This document shows positions 23,265 through 32,382 of a stretch of DNA of 64,000 nucleotides, piece by piece. The DNA is from an uncultured Alphaproteobacteria bacterium (GTDB lineage Bacteria; Pseudomonadota; Alphaproteobacteria; Rhodobacterales; Rhodobacteraceae): positions 93,672 through 157,671 of the forward strand of contig CACJUU010000002.1 in the NCBI GenBank assembly GCA_902596605.1, in the 5' to 3' direction. Position numbers and translations under genes: made by a program. The notes under the pieces were generated by a model that saw only the letters and a program-made list of their open reading frames with translations, had not been told where the DNA came from and ran no database searches. Numbering within the stretch: the stretch's first letter is position 1; the number at the start of each line of letters is the position of its first letter.

Positions 23265-23657
23265 TTATTTGCCTTTCTTTGGGTTTATAAAAACTAATAA
23301 AATCATAATGAAACTAAATATAAAAATAAATGGACCAAAGAGGTATAAAAAAATATTGTAGCCTGTAAATTCAGGCTTAAATAGAATGTAAGAACCGTAT
23401 TTCGATACTAAAAATTCCTCAATCTCGTCATCTGTGCGACCTTCAACTAACTGCTCCCGTATAAAAAGGCGAAGATCTTTAGCAAACTCTGCCTCGGAAC
23501 TATCTATGTTTTCATTCTGACATACTAGACAACGGATATTCGAACTCAAATTTCTAGCTCTATCCTCTAATTTTGCATCACTTAAAAACTCAGATGGCTC
23601 AACAGCAAAAGCTTTTGAGGTTAAAACAAAAATAAAAAAAAAATAGTGCAACCGCAT
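23265..23657 (-). CDS. ccmH: Cytochrome c-type biogenesis protein CcmH
   Basis: RCLVCQNENIDSSEAEFAKDLR motif, C-terminal TM. Confidence 0.93.
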   Translation of the reverse strand: MRLHYFFFIFVLTSKAFAVEPSEFLSDAKLEDRARNLSSNIRCLVCQNENIDSSEAEFAKDLRLFIREQLVEGRTDDEIEEFLVSKYGSYILFKPEFTGYNIFLYLFGPFIFIFSFIMILLVFINPKKGK

Positions 23658-23669
23658 TAGTTTATAACT

Positions 23670-25604
23670 TTATGCCTTAAATTTATTATATGGGCTGAAA
23701 TATAGAAGGCTGATAAATGCACCTAGCGCAATTAATATTACCCCGAACCAAATAAAAGATATGAAAGGTTTAATGTACGTTCTCACCACCCAAGCATTTT
23801 CATCTATTTTATCTCCAAGAACCATATAAAAATCATCAGACAGCGTCGGCTTTATAGACGCTTCAGTTGTTACTTCATTACGTGAAGGATAGAGCCGTTT
23901 TTCTGGTATTAATTCACCAACAAGCTTGTTATCATTTAGCACTTCAAATGAACCTGAAACTTTCTTAAAGTTTTTTTCTACTGAGTAATCAATACCTTTG
24001 AATACTATTTGGTATGATTTGAGATAATAACTCTCGCCTACTTCAACTTCTCGAATATCCTCTACTTCCCAACTTGTTACTGCAGTGACTCCAAAAATAA
24101 GTAATCCGAAGCCAAAGTGAGCACAAGTCCGCCCAATCAATCTCGAATTTAATATCAGTGAACGCTTCAAGCTGCCTATAAAGTCAAGTTGGGATTTAAA
24201 AGAAGAGGTAAATTCTAAAATACTGCCCAAACAAACCCATGAAGACAGAAAAAGTCCGATAAATGTCAAAAGTTTAAAATCTTTCCATATGAATGCGCTA
24301 GCTGATAAGGCTACAGAAAAAAAGATAAGGCCTATTATTGTTCCGATATTACTAAAATTTTTACCCTTCCAACGAATTTTGCTGGCGATAGGCAGCATGA
24401 AGGCAAAAATTATTACAAAGGGTGTTAGCGATACCTCATAAAAAGGTTCACCGACTGACACTTGTTCGCCGAAAATTGCCTCAATTATAAAAGGCCAAAT
24501 AGTGCCTAAAAAAACAATTGTTGCTATAACTAATAACGTTAAATTCTGCACCATAATCCAAAGCTCTTTGGAAGCGAAGTTTAGCTTCATAAAATTTTTA
24601 TGATTGGATCTTTTTGTAATGTAAATTACTACACTTGAGGCAATTGCTAAAAATATTATCAACAGAATAAATAATCCTCTTGAGGGATCATTTGCAAAAG
24701 CGTGAACAGAGGTTATTAATCCAGATCGAACGACAAAGGTCCCGATCATCGAAAAAGAAAATCCCATGATCGACAATAGAATTGTCCAATTTAGTAAAGA
24801 GCTTCTCCTTTCAAGGATTAAAATACTGTGAATTAGAGCGAGGTTTATCAACCAAGGAAGCAAAGAGACATTTTCAACTGGGTCCCAGAACCACCAACCT
24901 CCCCAACCTAGCTCATAATAGGCCCAGATACTTCCTAATAATATTCCAAGTGTTAGGAAAACAAAAGGAATTAAAGACCAAAATCTTATTAGTCTGACGA
25001 TATTTATCGTATGGTCTTTTGTTAATAAAAATCCTACCGCTATAGAGAAGGGAATTGAAAGGCCTAAATATCCAAGGTACAAAATTGGGGGGTGTGCCAC
25101 GAGAAGCACATCCTGTAAAATTGGATTGAGATCTTGACCGTTCAAAGGCGGAAATTCAAGCCTCTCGAATGGATTTGATAAAATTAAAAGATAAAATAAA
25201 AAAAGAGCTGTTGTCGATAATTGAACAAGAATTACGTTTCTTACTAAGGCCGTTGGATAATCACTTGAGCTTGCCTGGAATAAAAATAAATATGCGGAAA
25301 GAATGAGCACCCATAATAACATAGAACCTTCGTGGTTGCCCCAAGCGCCTGCGACTTTATATAAAATGGGCTTTAGCGCGTGTGAATTATTCGCAACAAG
25401 TTTTACCGAGAAGTCAGAGTTGATAAAGCTTGCAATCAACAATAAAAAAGAAATTGATAATAAGGTGAATAGGAGACTTTCAAGTCTATTAAAAAATCTT
25501 GTATATCCTGCCAGAACCGATCTAGTTGAAATACTGTTAGCTATCAAACCAAGGTTAAGACAGAACGCAGATATTAAAAGAAAATGCCCTAATTCGCTGA
25601 TCAT
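23670..25604 (-). CDS. ccmF: Heme lyase CcmF/NrfE
   Basis: Polytopic; WGNHEGSMLLW and WGGWWFWDPVENVSLLPWL heme-handling motif. Confidence 0.96.
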   Translation of the reverse strand: MISELGHFLLISAFCLNLGLIANSISTRSVLAGYTRFFNRLESLLFTLLSISFLLLIASFINSDFSVKLVANNSHALKPILYKVAGAWGNHEGSMLLWVLILSAYLFLFQASSSDYPTALVRNVILVQLSTTALFLFYLLILSNPFERLEFPPLNGQDLNPILQDVLLVAHPPILYLGYLGLSIPFSIAVGFLLTKDHTINIVRLIRFWSLIPFVFLTLGILLGSIWAYYELGWGGWWFWDPVENVSLLPWLINLALIHSILILERRSSLLNWTILLSIMGFSFSMIGTFVVRSGLITSVHAFANDPSRGLFILLIIFLAIASSVVIYITKRSNHKNFMKLNFASKELWIMVQNLTLLVIATIVFLGTIWPFIIEAIFGEQVSVGEPFYEVSLTPFVIIFAFMLPIASKIRWKGKNFSNIGTIIGLIFFSVALSASAFIWKDFKLLTFIGLFLSSWVCLGSILEFTSSFKSQLDFIGSLKRSLILNSRLIGRTCAHFGFGLLIFGVTAVTSWEVEDIREVEVGESYYLKSYQIVFKGIDYSVEKNFKKVSGSFEVLNDNKLVGELIPEKRLYPSRNEVTTEASIKPTLSDDFYMVLGDKIDENAWVVRTYIKPFISFIWFGVILIALGAFISLLYFSPYNKFKA

Positions 25605-25658
25605 GATTGATAAATCAATTAAGGCTTATTTATAAAAAAGCAACCTAATTCTTTTTAA

Positions 25659-25883
25659 TTATTTTTTTACGTTTTCTAAAAAGGATTTATGGTACTTTTT
25701 ATTTAAATCTAGCGCAAACTCTAGATCTTTTTTGTCAACCTGAATCGCTATCTGACTAAGGATACCTGCTAAAGCCTCTTCACGAGAAAGGTCAACCTTC
25801 ATTAAATTATTCAGGGCTATTTCTACAATCTCAGCAATAGCTTTTGCTTTAACTGCAGTTTCATTCAATTCTTCATCTAACAT
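25659..25883 (-). CDS. Small hypothetical protein
   Basis: 74-aa ORF between ccmF and the next gene on the same strand. Confidence 0.5.
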   Translation of the reverse strand: MLDEELNETAVKAKAIAEIVEIALNNLMKVDLSREEALAGILSQIAIQVDKKDLEFALDLNKKYHKSFLENVKK

Positions 25884-25927
25884 GTCATTTTCCTTTATTC
25901 TAATTTTTATTGCAAGGATCAGACCAA

Positions 25928-26752
25928 TTATTTGATATTTGGTAAACTTTTTAGCATTGGATGTAATTTTGGCAAATCATGATGATTAATATTTACGATA
26001 CTCTTTGACAATTGGGCTTTGCTACTGTCTTTAAAATCTTGGGTAATCATAACCAAAAAATTAATTTCACTATTTTGAACATATTGCTCATACTGCTTCA
26101 AATCTATATTAACTTTTTTGGCGTGGGAAAAAACTAGAACCCCTACAATCATTCCATTTTTTTCGAAAAGATCGAATAAGATTTTTACACTCTCCTCCCC
26201 TCTTCTTATTTTCCAGCCTAAAAGGATTAATGATTGTTTTACCCAACTGACATAGCTAGAATCCTCTTGAGGAAAAAAAGAGGGCTCAAACAAATGATTT
26301 GAATTTTTCTCAATTAAATCATTCATTAATTTCAAAATAATGTCTTTCAACTCTTGCTTAGAAACCATTTCAAAATTCAAAGACAGCGATAAAACAAAAT
26401 CAGATACGATGTTCCTCTTTATATCCAATACGCTAGATAGATCTTGATTTGAGTAAACATTTCTTTTGAAAATAGACAGTATTTTTGTTTGTTCTCGTTT
26501 AAATGTTTCAATAGCTTCAGATATCTCAATGTTATCGTTATCAATACCCTCCAAAGCGAAATCTTTTACTTGTGACTCTTGTGTAACATTGGTAGGTGAG
26601 GTTTCGATCAGCCTGTAAAAAATAACTGAAATAATAAGCGTACAAATAAACAACCCAATAAATGTTATATCAGCACTTAAAACCCCGTACATTAAAGCTA
26701 TTAAGCTAACGATAGTAAAAAACCAAATAAGAAATTGATAAAAGCTTGTCAT
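25928..26752 (-). CDS. Membrane-anchored hypothetical protein with a possible Mrr/PD-(D/E)XK-like C-terminal domain
   Basis: Two N-terminal TM segments; C-terminal WVKQSLILLGWKI...GVLVFSHAK...NFLVMITQDFKDSSKAQ...INHHDLPKL. Confidence 0.55.
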   Translation of the reverse strand: MTSFYQFLIWFFTIVSLIALMYGVLSADITFIGLFICTLIISVIFYRLIETSPTNVTQESQVKDFALEGIDNDNIEISEAIETFKREQTKILSIFKRNVYSNQDLSSVLDIKRNIVSDFVLSLSLNFEMVSKQELKDIILKLMNDLIEKNSNHLFEPSFFPQEDSSYVSWVKQSLILLGWKIRRGEESVKILFDLFEKNGMIVGVLVFSHAKKVNIDLKQYEQYVQNSEINFLVMITQDFKDSSKAQLSKSIVNINHHDLPKLHPMLKSLPNIK

Positions 26753-26835
26753 AAAAAATTTTAATAACTATTGCCTTCTACGGAAATAGAACTACCATGA
26801 TGCACGGAGTTGTCAATATCATTGGATAATATATT

Positions 26836-27735
26836 TTGAAGATTTTAAAGTATAGCGACGTTACGCCTCATAATCTTTATTTAAATCGTCGAAAATTCGT
26901 CGAAGCATTAGGCCTTACCTCACTAGCTTTTGTCGCCACCCCAACAACAGCGAAACCAAGTTATTCCACTAGTGCAAAGCCAAATACTATTGACGAGATA
27001 ACAAACTATAACAATTTTTATGAATTTGGCACATCAAAAACTGATCCTGCTAAATACGCGCATAGTTTAACAACTGATCCTTGGGAAATTATATTTGATG
27101 GAGTTTCTCAAAATAAGAAAAGATTTGATTTACCGGAAATCCTTAAAGGAAAAGCGATACAGGAAAGAATATATAGATTGCGTTGCGTTGAAGGCTGGTC
27201 CATGGTTATACCTTGGATAGGGTTCCCTTTGCGTGACCTAATTAATGAACTCGAAATAGATAATAACGCTAAATTCGTGGCATTTGAGACTGTTTATAGA
27301 CCCAAGGAAATGAGAGGGCAAAAGCGTGCAACTTTGGATTGGCCATATCGCGAAGGCTTGACTATAGAGGAAGCTTTACATCCACTTACGTTTATTGCTA
27401 CTGGTTTATACGGCAACGAGTTACCAAACCAAAATGGAGCACCGTTCCGGCTCGTGATACCATGGAAGTATGGCTTTAAATCAATAAAATCAATCAATAA
27501 AATTTCATTTATGAAAGAGCAACCTTACACTACATGGAGTTCAGAAAGCCCCAGGGAATATGGCTTCTATTCCAATGTAAACCCAAATGTTGATCATCCT
27601 CGATGGTCGCAAGCAACTGAAAGAGTAATAGGTGAAGGCCTTTTTGGTGAAAGACGAAAAACTGAGCTGTTTAATGGATATGTCGAAGAAGTTGGAGATC
27701 TTTACAAAGGTATGGATCTGAAAAAATACTACTAA
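26836..27735 (+). CDS. msrP: Protein-methionine-sulfoxide reductase catalytic subunit MsrP (YedY)
   Basis: Twin-Arg NRRKFVEAL leader; RCVEGWSMVIPWIGFPL molybdopterin domain. Confidence 0.95.
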   Translation: MKILKYSDVTPHNLYLNRRKFVEALGLTSLAFVATPTTAKPSYSTSAKPNTIDEITNYNNFYEFGTSKTDPAKYAHSLTTDPWEIIFDGVSQNKKRFDLPEILKGKAIQERIYRLRCVEGWSMVIPWIGFPLRDLINELEIDNNAKFVAFETVYRPKEMRGQKRATLDWPYREGLTIEEALHPLTFIATGLYGNELPNQNGAPFRLVIPWKYGFKSIKSINKISFMKEQPYTTWSSESPREYGFYSNVNPNVDHPRWSQATERVIGEGLFGERRKTELFNGYVEEVGDLYKGMDLKKYY

Positions 27736-27739
27736 AATA

Positions 27740-28369
27740 ATGACTTTTAGCAGTTTGTTTAGATCTCTACCCATTTCATTGCTATATTGTATTTTACTAA
27801 TCCCAATACCCCTCTATTTTTATTGGGGGACAGTCAATCAACTAGGTCCCGACCCTCTGCGGTTTTTAGAGCATAAATACGGAGAACTTGGGCTTATATT
27901 TCTACTAATAACTCTTTCAATTTCACCACTTTTTAAATACGCGAAGATTAATTTAATGAGTTATAGACGTTGCATTGGATTGGTTGCATTTTATTATATC
28001 GTTTCCCACATTTGTGTATATTTTTTCCTCGATATCGGCCTCTCAATTGATATCTTGTTATCTGATCTACAAAAAAGATATTATATAATTGCAGGCTTTT
28101 TTGCTTTTATAACTTTAATACCCTTAGCGCTCACGTCGAATAATTTTGCACTTAGTAAATTAAATATCAAGACATGGAATAGGATCCACAGCTTTAACTA
28201 TATAGCAATAGTGTTATCAATTTTTCATTTCATTTTAATGTCTAAAACCTGGACAGGAGAGTTATATTTTTACACAGGCATAACAATTTTTATTCTCATT
28301 CTGAAGATAAAAAGCACTAAGTTTTATAAAAAACTTTCAACGTATTCCAAAGCCGACATTTCGAAATAG
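27740..28369 (+). CDS. msrQ: Heme-binding subunit MsrQ (YedZ)
   Basis: Polytopic ferric-reductase-like protein directly after msrP. Confidence 0.92.
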   Translation: MTFSSLFRSLPISLLYCILLIPIPLYFYWGTVNQLGPDPLRFLEHKYGELGLIFLLITLSISPLFKYAKINLMSYRRCIGLVAFYYIVSHICVYFFLDIGLSIDILLSDLQKRYYIIAGFFAFITLIPLALTSNNFALSKLNIKTWNRIHSFNYIAIVLSIFHFILMSKTWTGELYFYTGITIFILILKIKSTKFYKKLSTYSKADISK

Positions 28370-29094
28370 GCAGCATGTTTATAGCCAATATCGATTGGAT
28401 TTGGGTCTATTATTTCAATATCTATTGAGTTGGAAGCCGCTATTCTAAGTGCTATTGCTGTAATATTTACACTAAAGGAAGTCCCCATAAAAACCATTTT
28501 GTCTGCTTTGATCATTCTTCGTTGAGCCTCACCTATCCTGTATAAATCTGTATAAATTTCATCAAACAAAAGTACGAACGGTTTTAGCGAATAACCTAAA
28601 ATAGGATGATATTTTTGTTGATTGTTTTTTTCTATTTTAAAATACTCTAGCAATGTTTTCATCAAAGAGTCATCAGACTTTGGGTCATTATCATGAGTGA
28701 ACCCAAGACGAGATATTTTCTCCCAGGGAGCATCAATTATCGAGGTGTCTTTACCCTCCTCTGCAAAAATGGTTACTTTATCTAGACGGCCGTGTATCGG
28801 GATATATCCTGTATTACCGGCTTTTCCGTCTAGCCCATCAATGTTTTGTGTAATCAAATTCTTATTTGCGAGCCATCTATGAACATCATTTGGTTCTGCA
28901 TTTCTATATTTCGCAAACCTTTTGAAATACCACAAAAGAAATTGTTCGGGATTATTTAAATACATATATCTTGTTGCCATTTCCTGAGGTGTATAGTTTT
29001 CACTACCTATAGTCCAAAATCCATCAGCACCACGAAAAGTAGGAATGCCACTATCAGAACTTACACCTGCTCCAGTTATATATAGAGTTCCCAT
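28324..29094 (-). CDS. Sir2 family NAD-dependent protein deacetylase
   Basis: TGAGVSSDSGIPTFRG, TQNIDGLDGKAG, PIHG. Confidence 0.92.
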   Translation of the reverse strand: MGTLYITGAGVSSDSGIPTFRGADGFWTIGSENYTPQEMATRYMYLNNPEQFLLWYFKRFAKYRNAEPNDVHRWLANKNLITQNIDGLDGKAGNTGYIPIHGRLDKVTIFAEEGKDTSIIDAPWEKISRLGFTHDNDPKSDDSLMKTLLEYFKIEKNNQQKYHPILGYSLKPFVLLFDEIYTDLYRIGEAQRRMIKADKMVFMGTSFSVNITAIALRIAASNSIDIEIIDPNPIDIGYKHAAYFEMSALEYVESFL

Positions 29095-29144
29095 TTTTTT
29101 TATTTTAGTATAAAATTACAACTTATTTGCATCAAAAGGATATT

Positions 29145-29681
29145 ATGAAAATTAAATTCTTTCCAATAATTTTAAGCTTATTTATTTATTTCTTTGCGCA
29201 AAACGCTGTTGGGCAAGACTTCTTTGTCAAAAAAAAGTATCGTGATTGGACTGTTTACTCTTCCTCATCTAATGAATGCTTTCTAGCCTCAAAAGCAAAA
29301 AGAACAGCTTCATATTTTAACTCTAGAGAGGTTTTAGGCAAAAATAGGCAAAATTCATTTATATATTTGTCCGTAAATAAAAATAATAAAGACTATACAA
29401 TGTCATATTTCTCTGACTTCCCATTGAAAATCAATATTTCTGGCTCTATGAATATTGACAACAGAAAGGTGTTTGGGCTAACGGCTTTGAGTTCTAATGA
29501 AAACTCTAGAACTAAGCATGCTTTAATAAATCGCTTTATGAAAGAAGATATAACATTGCTCCTTGGTGGGAATAAATTAACAATTGAGTTACAAGGCATA
29601 GATGGCTCTATGCTAGTAGATCAATTTAGCTTGATGGGATTTACAAAATCATTTAATTATCTTCTCTCATCTTGTAACTAA
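29145..29681 (+). CDS. IalB-like (invasion associated locus B) exported protein
   Basis: Signal peptide; RDWTVYSSSSNECFLAS followed by IalB-like pattern. Confidence 0.65.
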   Translation: MKIKFFPIILSLFIYFFAQNAVGQDFFVKKKYRDWTVYSSSSNECFLASKAKRTASYFNSREVLGKNRQNSFIYLSVNKNNKDYTMSYFSDFPLKINISGSMNIDNRKVFGLTALSSNENSRTKHALINRFMKEDITLLLGGNKLTIELQGIDGSMLVDQFSLMGFTKSFNYLLSSCN

Positions 29682-29700
29682 AATCTGATAATAAATAAAA

Positions 29701-30303
29701 ATGAGTTCTGCTTTAATAATCATAGATATGCAAAACGACTTTTGTCATGGTGGAGCACTGGCAGTGAAAGATGGTGAAAAGCTTGTAGATCCTATAAACG
29801 ATGCCCAAGAAAAATTTGATAATATAATATTAACTCAAGATTGGCATCCTGAAGAACATAGCTCATTTGCATCAAGTAATAGCGCCGAAGTTTACTCAAA
29901 TATAGAAATGGATTATGGCTCTCAGATTCTATGGCCTGATCACTGCATTCAAGGTTCAATAGGAGCAAATTTCCATAAAAATTTAAATACTAATAACTCC
30001 AATCTTATTCTTAGAAAGGGATGCAATCCAAAAATTGATAGTTACTCCGCTTTTTTTGAAAATGACAAAACTACAACCACAGGACTAGAAGGATATTTGG
30101 TAAAAAAAGATATAAAGAGGGTTTACTTATGTGGGTTAGCTTTTGATTATTGTGTTTTTTATTCCGCGTTAGATGGAATAAATCTAGGATTTGACGTGTA
30201 TGTTTTTCAAGATTTAACCAAAGCTATTAATCTCAACAACTCTGAGAAACTTGCAAGAAAAACGATGATTGAAAAAGGAATAAAGTTAATCAATTTTATT
30301 TAA
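29701..30303 (+). CDS. pncA: Nicotinamidase (isochorismatase superfamily)
   Basis: IIDMQNDFCHGGALAV; LTQDWHPEEHSSF; CGLAFDYCVFYSALD. Confidence 0.94.
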   Translation: MSSALIIIDMQNDFCHGGALAVKDGEKLVDPINDAQEKFDNIILTQDWHPEEHSSFASSNSAEVYSNIEMDYGSQILWPDHCIQGSIGANFHKNLNTNNSNLILRKGCNPKIDSYSAFFENDKTTTTGLEGYLVKKDIKRVYLCGLAFDYCVFYSALDGINLGFDVYVFQDLTKAINLNNSEKLARKTMIEKGIKLINFI

Positions 30304-30373
30304 AATATAAAAACCAGCTGTTGAAATCCGCTTTAAACTAACTACATTATGGTAGCAATACTTGGAGGATACC

Positions 30374-30685
30374 ATGTCCACATTTGATGAAAGAAAAGAT
30401 GGTTTTGAGAATAAATTCGCACATGAGCAAAATAAAACATTTAAAATCGAAGCATTGAGAAATAAGCTGTTAGGGGCTTGGGCTGCTGAACTTAAAGGCT
30501 TAGACGAAGGTGAAACACTACAATATATCAAAGATGTTGTTAAGTCAGATTTTCAAGAAGCTGGAGATGAAGATGTGTTCAGAAAACTAAAAGATGATCT
30601 TGAAGGGTTAGTTGATGAACACGGCATTAGAGCTAAGATGAATGAATGTCTACAAGCTGCTAAGGATAGAGTATCAAGCGGCTAG
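30374..30685 (+). CDS. DUF1476 protein (F1-ATPase inhibitor zeta-subunit family)
   Basis: MSTFDERKDGFENKFAHEQNKTFKIEALRNKLLGAWAAELKGL; internal Met chosen as start. Confidence 0.9.
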   Translation: MSTFDERKDGFENKFAHEQNKTFKIEALRNKLLGAWAAELKGLDEGETLQYIKDVVKSDFQEAGDEDVFRKLKDDLEGLVDEHGIRAKMNECLQAAKDRVSSG

Positions 30686-30744
30686 TCTATAGAAAATTTT
30701 CATCCTTTAGAAGATAATTATTTTAAACTTTGTTTTTGTTAGAT

Positions 30745-31269
30745 ATGGATGCATCATCAGATTACGCCTACGCACTGCCAACGTCACCTAAATCTTTATA
30801 TAATTTGCTTAAAAAGTTAAAAATTGAATTTAAGATTTTTGAACATCCCCCTTTATTTACTGTTTATGATTCAAAGAAATATAGAGATAATATGCATGGG
30901 TTTCATACTAAGAACTTATTTCTGCGAGACAAAAAGAAAAAAAATTATTTGGTTATCGCTCACGAGGATAGCTTGATTGATCTGACGCGATTAACTGAAA
31001 GAATAGGATCATCGAGGCTTTCTTTTGGGAGTAAAGAAAGACTTTTTGAGGAGCTTGGGGTATTTCCAGGTGCAGTAACACCGTTAAGCGTCGTAAACAA
31101 CAAAAAAAAGGATATAAATATTTTTCTAGATGCTAAAATGTTAGGAGAAGACACAATTTTTTGTCATCCACTTGTAAATGATAGAACAATATCTTTGAGC
31201 TATAATAGCCTTTTAATTTATTTTGATTATTTCGGTTTATCTTTCGAAACAGTAGATTTGATTTTCTAG
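30745..31269 (+). CDS. YbaK/ProX prolyl-tRNA editing deacylase family protein
   Basis: FEHPPLFTV...KNLFLRDKKKKNYLV...GVFPGAVTPLSV; ATG preferred over upstream TTG at 30730. Confidence 0.88.
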   Translation: MDASSDYAYALPTSPKSLYNLLKKLKIEFKIFEHPPLFTVYDSKKYRDNMHGFHTKNLFLRDKKKKNYLVIAHEDSLIDLTRLTERIGSSRLSFGSKERLFEELGVFPGAVTPLSVVNNKKKDINIFLDAKMLGEDTIFCHPLVNDRTISLSYNSLLIYFDYFGLSFETVDLIF

Positions 31270-32126
31270 CTTTTTCTTTCGAGATATTGTTTTAACTTAG
31301 TAATTTCACTTTGAGACATGCTGTAGCTATGTTCTGTATCTGGAAAAGTATTAGCTTTTACTGAACTAACAAATTCTCTGAAGGCGTTTTCAGCCACATC
31401 GGCAACATTTCCAAAACGCTTAGCAAATTTTGGCTTGAATGTATTAAATCCTCCTATCAAATCATAGCCATTTAATAATTGGCAGTTTCCCGCTGCACCA
31501 CCACCAATTGAAAACGTAAATATAGATACAGCTCTATCAACTTCGCGAGCTACCTCTGCCGGGACCGCTTCGATCTCTATTCCTATCGCACCAGCATTCT
31601 CTATAGCAATTGCATCTTCGATAATTTTAACTGCATCTTCAGCATTTTTGCCCTGCATCTTGAAACCACCATATACGTGAACCAAATGAGGTAATAATCC
31701 TACATGGCTCATAACGGGAATTCCTGCTGAGGATACTGCGCTGATAATATCAGCTCTATCTTTCCCGCACTGTAATTTGATCGCATCAGCACCACTCTCT
31801 TTCATCATCTTTGAAGCATTTTTAATTGCCAGACTTTTTGTAGAATAAGAGCCATACGGCATAGCTAAAATACAAAATGTATTCGGCGCACCTTTTCTGA
31901 CAGCCTTGCAGTGTTGTATCATCTGATCAACCGTTACTGAAAGAGTATTCTCATGACCATAGAGCGTCATTCCCAAGCTATCACCAACTCCGATTATATC
32001 TATACCAGCTGCTTCTGCCCATTGAGCAGACAGAAATTCTCCAACTGCAACCATGGCCAAGCGTTCGTTATCAGCCTTCTTTTTCTTAAGATCTAGAATA
32101 GTGAGCTTATCTTTTTTCTTAACCAA
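31266..32126 (-). CDS. panB: 3-methyl-2-oxobutanoate hydroxymethyltransferase
   Basis: GVGDSLGMTLYGHENTLSVTVDQMIQH; MSHVGLLPH. Confidence 0.96.
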   Translation of the reverse strand: MVKKKDKLTILDLKKKKADNERLAMVAVGEFLSAQWAEAAGIDIIGVGDSLGMTLYGHENTLSVTVDQMIQHCKAVRKGAPNTFCILAMPYGSYSTKSLAIKNASKMMKESGADAIKLQCGKDRADIISAVSSAGIPVMSHVGLLPHLVHVYGGFKMQGKNAEDAVKIIEDAIAIENAGAIGIEIEAVPAEVAREVDRAVSIFTFSIGGGAAGNCQLLNGYDLIGGFNTFKPKFAKRFGNVADVAENAFREFVSSVKANTFPDTEHSYSMSQSEITKLKQYLERKS

Positions 32127-32140
32127 TTCTCTTACCTAAA

Positions 32141-32217
32141 TGGCGCGGTTGACGGGGCTCGAACCCGCGACCTCCGGCGTGACAGGCCGGCACTCTAACC
32201 AGCTGAGCTACAACCGC
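32141..32217 (-). tRNA. tRNA-Asp (GTC)
   Basis: Reverse complement GCGGTTGTAGCTCAGC...CCGGCCTGTCACGCCGG...GGTTCGAGCC...CAACCGCGCCA folds as cloverleaf; anticodon loop CTGTCAC; encoded CCA. Confidence 0.97.
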
Positions 32218-32240
32218 GCGTATGAACATAAGTTCACATT

Positions 32241-32316
<76 letters not shown>

Positions 32317-32382
32317 ATTAATATTTGATTAGCCTCTTTCTATCTTAAACTCAAGAAATAACTCGCTTAAGAATCAATCAAT

